Of a DNA stretch of 31,427 nucleotides, positions 21,907-28,885 are shown piece by piece. This DNA is from DASZTV01 sp036268405 (GTDB lineage Bacteria; Actinomycetota; Actinomycetes; JAFAQI01): NCBI GenBank assembly GCA_036268405.1, contig DATAUF010000034.1, positions 1 through 31,427 on the forward strand, in the 5' to 3' direction. The notes beneath the pieces are model-generated. The model ran no database searches. It was not told the origin of the DNA and was given only the letters and a program-made list of their open reading frames with translations. Numbering within the stretch: the first letter of the stretch is position 1; each line of letters opens with the position of its first letter. The position numbers and the translations under genes were made by a program.

Positions 21907-23688
21907 TTAGCCCAGCGATGCGCGGGCTGGGCGGTGGACTGGGCGCAGCCCACGGCGGTCGTCGAAGGGTCTTGCTGCCTCGCGACCGTCGTCTGCGGCG
22001 TCGAGCCAGTGCCGGAACCGCCCAGCCCCGTCGACCGGCGACGACCATTCGCCATCGAGCGTGACCAGCCGCGCTCCCGGGCCATCAAGCCAAGCCAGGA
22101 TCTGGCCTATCTCTTCGGCAGTTGCCGCTCCGAGTGGGCCGACCCCAGGTGTGACGGTCTCCGCGGTCGCGACCAGTGCCTGCAGGTACGGCGCGGGAGC
22201 CGCGCCATGTGGCACCGATGACGCTCCAGCCAGGCGGCCGAAGCGCACGACGGCGAGCTCCCAGCCGCCACCGAAGCCGGGTCGCGCGGCGACCAGCTGT
22301 GGGCAGGATGCGAGCGCCGACATTCGCTGTAGCCGGTCGAGTGCTCGGACGAAGGACCCCGCGCGGTCCCGATGCGCGGCCGCTTCCTCGTAGCGCTCCT
22401 GCGCCGACAACGTCACCATTCGTCGTTGCGCCGCAGTCAACAGCAGCTGCGGATCGCCCGTCAGCACCGAGCGGGCCAGGGATGCGACCTCGGCGTAGTC
22501 ATCCCGGGTCTGCGAGCCGTCACATGGCGCCCCGCAGCGGCCCATCCCGGCCAGGACACAGGCCGGCGTCGGCTTCGCGGGCGTGATTCGTTGGGTGCAC
22601 TGCCGCAACGGGATCGCCTCGTGCAGCGCAGCCATCGCCGACTGCGCGACCCGCGCCGAGCCGAACGGCCCGAGGTACGTCGCACCATCATCGGCGACCC
22701 GCTTTACCAATGCCAGCCTCGGAAACGGCTCGACGGTCAGCTTCAGCCACGAGCCGCGCTCGGGGAATCGAGACCGCCGGTTGTAGCGCGGCTTGTGCTC
22801 CGCGATCAGTCGCAGCTCGCGGACTTCAGCTTCGAGCGGATGCGCGCAGGGAACGGCATCGACGGACTCCGCAATCCCGACCATCTCGGCCATCCGGGTC
22901 CGCGGTTCGGACGCGACGAAGTACTGGCGTACCCGCTGGCGCAGATGACGGCTGCGACCGATGTAGATCGGTCGGCCCTGTGAGTCGCGGAAGATGTAGA
23001 CACCCGGCCCGTCGGACAGGCCTTCGGCGAGGTAGCGCTTGCGGCGCTGCGTCGCTGTCGCCAGACCTGAGAACGACACGAGCTCCTCGTGGGTGCGTAC
23101 GCCGAGGTTGCCAACTCGCTCGAGCAGTCCGTGCAGCACCTCGGTCGTCGCCCGAGCGTCGGCGAGCGCCCGGTGACAGGGCGTGGTGGTCGTCGCGAAC
23201 AGCCGCGCCAGCGTCGAGAGCTTGCAGTCGGGCGTCTCGTCACGGGTGAGCACCCGCCGCGCGAGCCGCGCAGTGTCGATCGAGGAGAACGGCGGCCATG
23301 CCAGCCCGAGGGAGTCCGCGCCCGCTCGCAGGAACCCGAGGTCGAACGGCGCGTTGTGGGCGACCAGCACGCTCCCTCGTGCCCACTCCAGGAACATCGG
23401 GAGTACGGCGGGCAGTCGCGGCGCCGTTGCCACCATCGAGTCGGTGATCCCGGTCAGCACCGCAATGAACGGCGGCACCGCCATGTCGGGATTCACGAGG
23501 GTCTGAAACTCGCCCAGCAGCTCGCCACCGCGGACCTTGACCGCGCCGATCTCGGTGATCGCCGAGCCGGCCGGCGATCCGCCGGTGGTCTCGAGGTCGA
23601 CGACGACGAAGGTGACCTCCGACAGTGGCGTCCCGAGCTCGTCGAATGTGCCCTGCCTCCCATCGAGCGGGGGAGGGGACATCGACAT
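21907..23688 (-). CDS. DEDDh 3'-5' exonuclease fused to a UvrC-like GIY-YIG region
   Basis: 593 residues. The first 190 form a DnaQ-type exonuclease: D31/E33 in VVDLETTG, D116 in AHNAPFDLGFL, and H172/D177 in CHRALADAR. From about 229 a GIY-YIG nuclease follows, with GVYIFRDSQGRPIYIGRS and RQYF. After that comes a UvrC-like region with the cysteines of CVLAGMGRCGAPC and a UvrB-binding-like helix (QERYEEAAAHRDR). This is the architecture of M. tuberculosis Rv2191 (from memory) and some DNA polymerase III epsilon-like proteins; the role is presumably DNA repair. ATG 23688 has TACCGT 7 bases upstream and is preferred to a TTG at 23718. Confidence 0.92.
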   Translation of the reverse strand: MSMSPPPLDGRQGTFDELGTPLSEVTFVVVDLETTGGSPAGSAITEIGAVKVRGGELLGEFQTLVNPDMAVPPFIAVLTGITDSMVATAPRLPAVLPMFLEWARGSVLVAHNAPFDLGFLRAGADSLGLAWPPFSSIDTARLARRVLTRDETPDCKLSTLARLFATTTTPCHRALADARATTEVLHGLLERVGNLGVRTHEELVSFSGLATATQRRKRYLAEGLSDGPGVYIFRDSQGRPIYIGRSRHLRQRVRQYFVASEPRTRMAEMVGIAESVDAVPCAHPLEAEVRELRLIAEHKPRYNRRSRFPERGSWLKLTVEPFPRLALVKRVADDGATYLGPFGSARVAQSAMAALHEAIPLRQCTQRITPAKPTPACVLAGMGRCGAPCDGSQTRDDYAEVASLARSVLTGDPQLLLTAAQRRMVTLSAQERYEEAAAHRDRAGSFVRALDRLQRMSALASCPQLVAARPGFGGGWELAVVRFGRLAGASSVPHGAAPAPYLQALVATAETVTPGVGPLGAATAEEIGQILAWLDGPGARLVTLDGEWSSPVDGAGRFRHWLDAADDGREAARPFDDRRGLRPVHRPARASLG

Positions 23689-23695
23689 GGCCGTG

Positions 23696-23701
23696 ACGGT
23701 A
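23696..23701 (-). promoter_or_regulatory. Leaderless -10 box (TACCGT)
   Basis: On the minus strand TACCGT, 7 bases, then the ATG at 23688. Confidence 0.5.
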
Positions 23702-23800
23702 AGACTGGGTGCCGACAAGACCGGCTCGGCACGCCGCGTGAGCCGGTATGTCCGAGTTAGTGGTGATTCGTCCGGTTCAGAAGTTGTCCGAGGGCGTCGT

Positions 23801-23806
23801 TACGGT
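23801..23806 (+). promoter_or_regulatory. Leaderless -10 box (TACGGT)
   Basis: TACGGT, then CACCGGC (7 bases), then the ATG at 23814. It supports the short start of the four-cysteine protein. Confidence 0.5.
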
Positions 23807-23813
23807 CACCGGC

Positions 23814-23999
23814 ATGATCATCGATTGCGACAGTTGCCAGATGCGGGACGTGGCGTGCGACGACTGCGTGGTGACCGTCCTGCTGGCGGCGCCGCGCCTG
23901 CGTGAGCTCGCCGACGACGAGGCCGGCGCGCTCGCCGCGCTCGCTGACGGCGGCCTGGTCCCGCCGTTGCGGATGCGGTATGACGCCTACGGCGCCTGA
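23814..23999 (+). CDS. Small four-cysteine protein (CxxC-x6-CxxC), function unknown
   Basis: 61 residues starting MIIDCDSCQMRDVACDDCVV. C5, C8, C15 and C18 form two close CxxC pairs that could hold zinc or an Fe-S cluster. The rest is a helix-rich tail, LRELADDEAGALAALADGGLVPP. Similar short proteins occur at this place in other actinobacteria as far as I recall, with no assigned role. ATG 23814 is chosen over an in-frame ATG at 23748 because of the TACGGT box 7 bases upstream and because the cysteine block then begins the protein. It is divergent from the exonuclease gene (125-bp gap). Confidence 0.7.
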   Translation: MIIDCDSCQMRDVACDDCVVTVLLAAPRLRELADDEAGALAALADGGLVPPLRMRYDAYGA

Positions 24000-24214
24000 G
24001 AAGCTCCTCGGCCTTTCGGGGCGCGCCACAACCGGAACGAGTGGTTTGCCGGGATTGCCCGATTGCGGGTAACGCGTGTGACCAATGAGACGCATGTGCG
24101 TGGTTGTTGACGAGAAATCGGCACTTTCACGGGCCCCGGTGCTGGCGGGAGGCCTGCGGTACCGCTAGCCTGACCCGGACCGCTGTGGGAACCATCGTCA
24201 GCCGGGCGAAGGCA

Positions 24215-24395
24215 CATCGGTCACCGCCGAGTCATCGACTCGTCGCCGGTTCGGGAAACCGAGCCAGTGAAGAGTCAGAGCCGGGGACCCAGTCCCTATT
24301 GGGGTGAATCGGCGCCCACCTTGCAATATCTGGTGGGCGCTGTAGGGCGAACTTCCCTCCCGAACCCGTCAGCTCACCCGGTAGGCGGTTAGCGG
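24215..24395 (+). ncRNA. c-di-AMP riboswitch (ydaO/yuaA family)
   Basis: Upstream of the NlpC/P60 gene, 24250-24390 contains the conserved blocks of Rfam RF00379: GGGAAACCGAGCC (24253), GCCGGGGACCC (24280), GGGGTGAATC (24301), TAGGGCGAAC (24343) and CCGAACCCGTCAGCTCACCC (24360-24379) followed by GGTAGGCG. A stable stem, GCGCCCACC...GGTGGGCGC (24313-24340), lies between. In Streptomyces and other actinobacteria this class precedes cell-wall hydrolase genes such as rpfA and NlpC/P60 enzymes. Ligand binding generally lowers expression. The 5' limit is approximate. The rest of the 417-base gap (24000-24214) shows no gene; TAGCCT near 24167 is a possible -10. Confidence 0.93.
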
Positions 24396-24416
24396 AAGAC
24401 AGGAGAGCCGCCGGCC

Positions 24417-25433
24417 TTGGCGACTACCTCACGAGTACGTATACCCACCTTTGGCATCACTATCGCCGTGTTTGCGGCCATCTTCATCCCGACTGGGATC
24501 GGCCAGGCTTCGCCGTCGTCGAATCTGACGTTGTCGCAGGCCCGGGCCCAGATGGCGGTTCTCGACACGCGTGCCGAGAAGATCTCTGAGTCCTACGACG
24601 CGGCCAACTCGAAGCTTGCGGCGCTGCAGAAGAAGGCAGCGCTCACCGAGAAGGAGCTCACGGCCGACCAGGCACAGCTCAACAAGAGCGAGCAGAAGCT
24701 CGCCGCATCGGCAGCGGCGGCCTACCGCAGCGGCGGACTCGACGCGACGATGTCGCTGGTCACCTCCGGCAACCCGCAGACCTTCCTCGACCAGACGTCG
24801 ACGCTGCAAGAGGTCTCTCACTTCCAGGCCAGCCAGCTGGCGGCCGCCGATCTCGCGCAGCGGACGATGTCCGCCGCGCAGGTCCTGCACAACGCCGAGG
24901 TAGCGCAGCAGAAGGAGACGCTCGCCTCGATCTCCAAGGCGCGCAGCTCGATCAACAGCCTGGTCGACCAGGAGAAGGCCATCCTGAGCCGGCTCTCGAC
25001 GGCCGCGCAGGCGCAGTACACCTCGCAGCAGAACGCCGTCGCCGCTCACGAGACGGCGCTTCGTGGCAGCTATGACGGACCGGCTTCCGGCCAGGCTGCG
25101 GCGGCTGTCGAGTACGCCTACTCCCAGCTCGGCAAGCCCTACGTCTACGGCGGCTCCGGCCCGGATTCCTTCGACTGCTCGGGTCTCACCATGGAGTCGT
25201 GGGCGGCTGCCGGTGTCTCGCTGCCGCGCACCGCGGCTGATCAGCAGGCGGCCCTCCCGGCTGTCTCGATCGGCGACCTCGAGCCTGGTGACCTGGTCTT
25301 CTACGGCGATCCGGCGTACCACACGGCCATCTACATCGGCGGCGGGCGCATCATCCAGGCGCCGCACACCGGCACCGTCGTACAGATCTCATCGCTCTAC
25401 GACATGCCGCCAACCTCAGCTGGGCGTCCTTAG
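24417..25433 (+). CDS. Secreted NlpC/P60 peptidoglycan endopeptidase (RipC-like)
   Basis: 338 residues. An N-terminal hydrophobic signal ends near GQAS (29-32). A long coiled coil follows (about 37-200; QARAQMAVLDTRAEK, ALTEKELTADQAQL), and then the NlpC/P60 domain with C254 in DCSGL, H302 in YHTAIYIGGG and H317 in APHTG as the catalytic triad. It hydrolyses peptide cross-bridges for cell separation; the coiled coil usually holds or regulates the enzyme, as in M. tuberculosis Rv2190c. The TTG at 24417 is the only sensible start, with AGGAG about 11 bases upstream. The c-di-AMP riboswitch in its leader should tie it to envelope and osmotic signalling. Confidence 0.93.
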   Translation: MATTSRVRIPTFGITIAVFAAIFIPTGIGQASPSSNLTLSQARAQMAVLDTRAEKISESYDAANSKLAALQKKAALTEKELTADQAQLNKSEQKLAASAAAAYRSGGLDATMSLVTSGNPQTFLDQTSTLQEVSHFQASQLAAADLAQRTMSAAQVLHNAEVAQQKETLASISKARSSINSLVDQEKAILSRLSTAAQAQYTSQQNAVAAHETALRGSYDGPASGQAAAAVEYAYSQLGKPYVYGGSGPDSFDCSGLTMESWAAAGVSLPRTAADQQAALPAVSIGDLEPGDLVFYGDPAYHTAIYIGGGRIIQAPHTGTVVQISSLYDMPPTSAGRP

Positions 25434-25467
25434 CTAGTTGCCCGTGAGCCATCAAGATCACCGGCAT

Positions 25468-25486
25468 TTGTGACGTTACTTGTGAC
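25468..25486 (+). promoter_or_regulatory. Direct repeat TTGTGAC-N5-TTGTGAC upstream of sepH
   Basis: TTGTGAC occurs at 25468-25474 and 25480-25486, a 12-base period, about 40 bases before a CATTCT -10-like box (25523-25528). Tandem sites of this kind suit a dimeric response regulator. MtrA is one candidate for cell-division genes, but I cannot confirm its consensus here. Confidence 0.35.
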
Positions 25487-25551
25487 AGGCGTGGCATAAG
25501 CCGCAAACTGTTACGGGTGGGGCATTCTGGTCCCGAGCAGGAGGGTCCAGC

Positions 25552-26388
25552 GTGGTGCGCGAGCTCGAGGTCTTGTCCATAAGCGACGACGGCAACCACG
25601 TATTGCTCGCCAGCTCCGAGGACGCGACCCGCGCGACGCACCAGGTGCGGATCAGCAACCGACTCGTTGCCGCGATCAACGGTGAGCTCGACGACGAGGA
25701 CGAGCACCGCGAAAGCGAGTTGTCGCCGAAGGAGATCCAGGCGCGGCTGCGGGCTGGCGACAGCGTCGAGCAGGTTGCCAGGGCTGCCCGGATCCCGACC
25801 GCCCGGATCATGATCTACGCGACGCCGGTGATCTCCGAGCGGGTGCGAATCATCGACCAGGCACGTGCGGCCAAGCTTCGCCGCCCGCGGGGCCCGGAGC
25901 CGACGACCACCCTCGGCAACGCCGTCACGCAGCGGCTCACCGAGGTCGCCGGGTTGCAGCCTGAGACCGTCGAATGGACTGCGAAGCGCCGAGAGGACGC
26001 GTCCTGGATCATCACGCTGGCTTTCGCGGCCCGCGGAGGCAACCGATCCGCACAATGGCTATGGCGACCCAACGGTCGGGATCTGACCGCGCACAACGCG
26101 CTCGGCAGCCGGATGGGGTCGCTCGAGACTGTTACCCCGCCTCGTAAGCGGCCGGCGGCTGCGCCACCGGCGCGTCGTAGGACGGCAAAGCCTCCCGCCA
26201 AGCGCTCGGCCTCCGCGCGCAAGAGCACCGCGAAGCCGGCACCGCGCAAGCCTCGGCCGGAGCCGCGGGAAGCTCCGGTGCGCGCGCAGGTCAAGACGGC
26301 TGACGGTCGCATCGTGGTGCCGAGCTGGGACGACGTGCTGCTCGGCGTCACCTCGTCCGCAGCTTCCCGGGGCCGCCGCCGGTCGTGA
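25552..26388 (+). CDS. sepH: Septation protein SepH (DUF3071)
   Basis: 278 residues. The N-terminal DUF3071 domain opens VRELEVLSISDDGNHVLL and includes a helix-turn-helix-like block, LSPKEIQARLRAGDSVEQVA (57-76). A lysine/arginine/proline-rich linker (200-245) leads to the short conserved C-terminal motif PSWDDVLLG. SepH binds FtsZ and promotes Z-ring assembly in Streptomyces and mycobacteria. GTG 25552 has GGAGGG 7 bases upstream. Its TGA overlaps the GTG of the next gene. Confidence 0.92.
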   Translation: MVRELEVLSISDDGNHVLLASSEDATRATHQVRISNRLVAAINGELDDEDEHRESELSPKEIQARLRAGDSVEQVARAARIPTARIMIYATPVISERVRIIDQARAAKLRRPRGPEPTTTLGNAVTQRLTEVAGLQPETVEWTAKRREDASWIITLAFAARGGNRSAQWLWRPNGRDLTAHNALGSRMGSLETVTPPRKRPAAAPPARRRTAKPPAKRSASARKSTAKPAPRKPRPEPREAPVRAQVKTADGRIVVPSWDDVLLGVTSSAASRGRRRS

Positions 26389-27707
26389 TCGACCGGCCCA
26401 CTACGGCGAGCTCGTCTCGCCGCTCGTCCAATGTCGTCCGTCTCGTGGCGGCTGTCGCCGTCGTTGTTGTCGGTGTGGTGGTCGTCGGCGTGAGGCACAC
26501 GACCAACGTCCTATCGCCGCTTCACCCTTCGGCAGCACAGGTTCGCAGCATCGAGATCGACCGGTTGCTCGCGGTTCGTGGCAGTGCAGTGCTGCATCAC
26601 AATCGCCGGGCCTTCATGTCGACGGTCGACCCCCAGAGCAAGGCATTTCGGCGTACGCAGGCTCGAATGTTCGCGAATCTCGGCGCGGTCGGCTTCTCGA
26701 GCTGGTCGTACTCGATGACGCGGCGCGCGCGTCCGTCTCCTAGAGATGCGAGCAGCTATCACGACCTGGTCTGGGCGCCCGCAGACTTCACGCTCAACTA
26801 CCGGCTCGCACACTTCGACAGCCACCCGACGAACTTGCGGCAGTATCCGACCTTCGTCGAGCGCCATGGCCGTTGGTATCTCGCATCGCTGTCCGATTAC
26901 GCCTCGAGCGGTCTGGTGTCGGCCACGGATCTCTGGGACTACGGCCCGGTCGCCGTCGTGCGACGCCCCGACGTGCTGGTGCTCGGCTCGGCGGCGCAAC
27001 GCGCGACGATGCGGGGCGTGGCGAGCGATGCGCAGACTGCAATCCCGCAGGTCACATCGGTGTGGGGGAGGGACTGGGCGCGGCGGGCGGTCGTGCTGTT
27101 GCCTCGTACGACGCACGACATGGCGCTGATCGACTCCGACCACGAAGACTTGCGCAGCATCGCGGCGCTGACGAGCGCGGAGATCGACGACACGGCAGGG
27201 CATCCCTCGCCCGTCGGGGACCGGGTCACCATCAACCCGGCCAACTGGCCGAAGCTCAGCGCTCTTGGCCAGCAGGTCGTGTTGCGTCACGAGCTCACCC
27301 ACGTCGCATCAGAGGCGGCGACCGGCGTGCAGACCCCTACCTGGTTGATCGAAGGACTTGCGGAGTACGTCGGCTTCAAGTTCGCCGACCTGCCGGTAAC
27401 AGCCGCCGCGGTCGAGCTGCAGCATGCGATCAAGTCCGGGCAGCCGCCGACAAGGCTGCCGAGCGACCGCAAGTTTCGTGGCTCCGATGACCAGCTCGCC
27501 GTCCACTACGAGGAGGCGTGGTTCGTCTGCCGGACGATCGCGCAGCGCTTCGGCGAGGCAAAACTCGTGCGCCTGTATCGAGCAGTCGGAACCTCGACGG
27601 AGTCGTCGGCGGCCGCCGTGCGCGATGCCGTGAGGCAGCTGCTGCACCTGCGAATGGCTCAGCTGGTCGCGTTGTGGCGCACAGACATGCGGACGGAGCT
27701 CGCATGA
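26385..27707 (+). CDS. Membrane-anchored metalloprotease (peptidase MA-like, HExxH)
   Basis: 440 residues. One membrane helix (18-36, valine-rich) is followed by an extracytoplasmic region. The zinc motif HELTH is at 302-306, and PTWLIEGLAEY follows at 318-328 with the probable third ligand E323. This is the gluzincin arrangement of the peptidase MA superfamily. The preceding 250 residues, with repeated W/Y blocks such as HDLVWAPADF, form an unknown domain. Substrates are unknown; linkage to sepH and pimB' points to envelope or septum work (inference). The GTG start overlaps the sepH stop, and its TGA overlaps the pimB' ATG. Confidence 0.8.
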   Translation: MIDRPTTASSSRRSSNVVRLVAAVAVVVVGVVVVGVRHTTNVLSPLHPSAAQVRSIEIDRLLAVRGSAVLHHNRRAFMSTVDPQSKAFRRTQARMFANLGAVGFSSWSYSMTRRARPSPRDASSYHDLVWAPADFTLNYRLAHFDSHPTNLRQYPTFVERHGRWYLASLSDYASSGLVSATDLWDYGPVAVVRRPDVLVLGSAAQRATMRGVASDAQTAIPQVTSVWGRDWARRAVVLLPRTTHDMALIDSDHEDLRSIAALTSAEIDDTAGHPSPVGDRVTINPANWPKLSALGQQVVLRHELTHVASEAATGVQTPTWLIEGLAEYVGFKFADLPVTAAAVELQHAIKSGQPPTRLPSDRKFRGSDDQLAVHYEEAWFVCRTIAQRFGEAKLVRLYRAVGTSTESSAAAVRDAVRQLLHLRMAQLVALWRTDMRTELA

Positions 27708-28885
27708 GCTCGCTGGGTGCAGGACGGCGATTGTTGTTGGTTACCAACGACTTTCCGCCGCGCCCTGGTGGCATCCAGTCGTTCCTTCACGGCGTCGTGT
27801 CACGCCTCGACCCCGACGAGGTGGTCGTGTTCACGTCGCGTTGGCGAGGCTGGGAACAGTGGGATGCCCAGCAGCCGTTCCGAGTGATCCGGCACGACAC
27901 CGAGATGATGCTGCCGAATCCGGCGGTTCGCCGTCGTGCGGTTGAAGTGTTCCGAGAGCACGGCTGCACTGACGTGTGGTTCGGTGCTGCGGCGCCGCTC
28001 GGCTTGCTCGCTCCGGCACTGCGGGAAGCGGGCGCTCAGCGCATCGTCGCCAGCACGCACGGCCACGAGATCGGCTGGGGCAGGGTGCCAGGATTTCGCC
28101 ATGCGTTGCGGCGAATCGCCGGTGACGTCGACGTACTCACCTATCTCGGTGACTACACCCGCGTCCGTCTCGCGGCTGCGATCGGATCGGATGCCGACAA
28201 GCTGCAACGGCTCGCGCCCGGCGTGGACACCGAGCTGTTCAACCCCACCGTCGATGGCTCCGCGCGGCGCGCGGAGCTCGGCTGGATCGACCGCCCAGTG
28301 GTCGTGTGTGTTTCGAGGCTGATGCCGCGCAAGGGTCAGGACGTGTTGGTCCGCGCGCTACCCGAGATCCGCCGCGAGGTCGGCGATGTCGGGTTGCTGC
28401 TCGTCGGCGGGGGACCGGCGCGATCGCGAGTCGAGTCGCTCGCGAAAGAGCATGGCGTCACCGAGCACGTGCACATCACCGGATCGGTGCCGTTCGATCA
28501 GCTGGCGAGCTGGTACCGCGCCGGCGACGTCTTCGCGATGCCGTGTCGCGAACGTCTCAACGGTCTCGACGTCGAGGGTCTTGGGATGGTCTTCCTCGAG
28601 GCAGCCGCATGTGGTCTGCCGGTCGTCGCGGGGAGAAGTGGCGGATCGACGGACGCACTGATCGACGGAGAGACAGGAGCACTCGTCGATGGCAATCAGC
28701 CCGAAGAGGTTGCTCAGGCAGTAGCCGGCGTGTTTGCCGACCAGGCGCGAGCAGCCGCGATGGGCAAACGTGGCCGCGACTGGGTCACGGAAAAGTGGAC
28801 CTGGGACGACGTCGTCGCGTCGCTTCAGGGATTTGTGAAAGGTGACCGGCGTCCTGACGGCGGAAGGTTTTCCCAACCCAGCTAG
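27704..28885 (+). CDS. pimB: GT4 glycosyltransferase, GDP-mannose-dependent PimB'-type
   Basis: 393 residues. The N-terminal NDFPPRPGGIQSFL is the acceptor-side signature of PimB', and STHGHEIGWGRVPGFRHALRRI and LTYLGDYTR also match the family. In the C-terminal half RLMPRKGQDVLV and EGLGMVFLEAAACGLPVV (the E-x7-E nucleotide-binding motif) complete a GT-B fold. It should add the second mannose to phosphatidylinositol monomannoside on the cytosolic membrane face, as M. tuberculosis Rv2188c does. ATG 27704 overlaps the protease stop. Its TAG overlaps that of the convergent fadD15 by 4 bp. Confidence 0.92.
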   Translation: MSSLGAGRRLLLVTNDFPPRPGGIQSFLHGVVSRLDPDEVVVFTSRWRGWEQWDAQQPFRVIRHDTEMMLPNPAVRRRAVEVFREHGCTDVWFGAAAPLGLLAPALREAGAQRIVASTHGHEIGWGRVPGFRHALRRIAGDVDVLTYLGDYTRVRLAAAIGSDADKLQRLAPGVDTELFNPTVDGSARRAELGWIDRPVVVCVSRLMPRKGQDVLVRALPEIRREVGDVGLLLVGGGPARSRVESLAKEHGVTEHVHITGSVPFDQLASWYRAGDVFAMPCRERLNGLDVEGLGMVFLEAAACGLPVVAGRSGGSTDALIDGETGALVDGNQPEEVAQAVAGVFADQARAAAMGKRGRDWVTEKWTWDDVVASLQGFVKGDRRPDGGRFSQPS

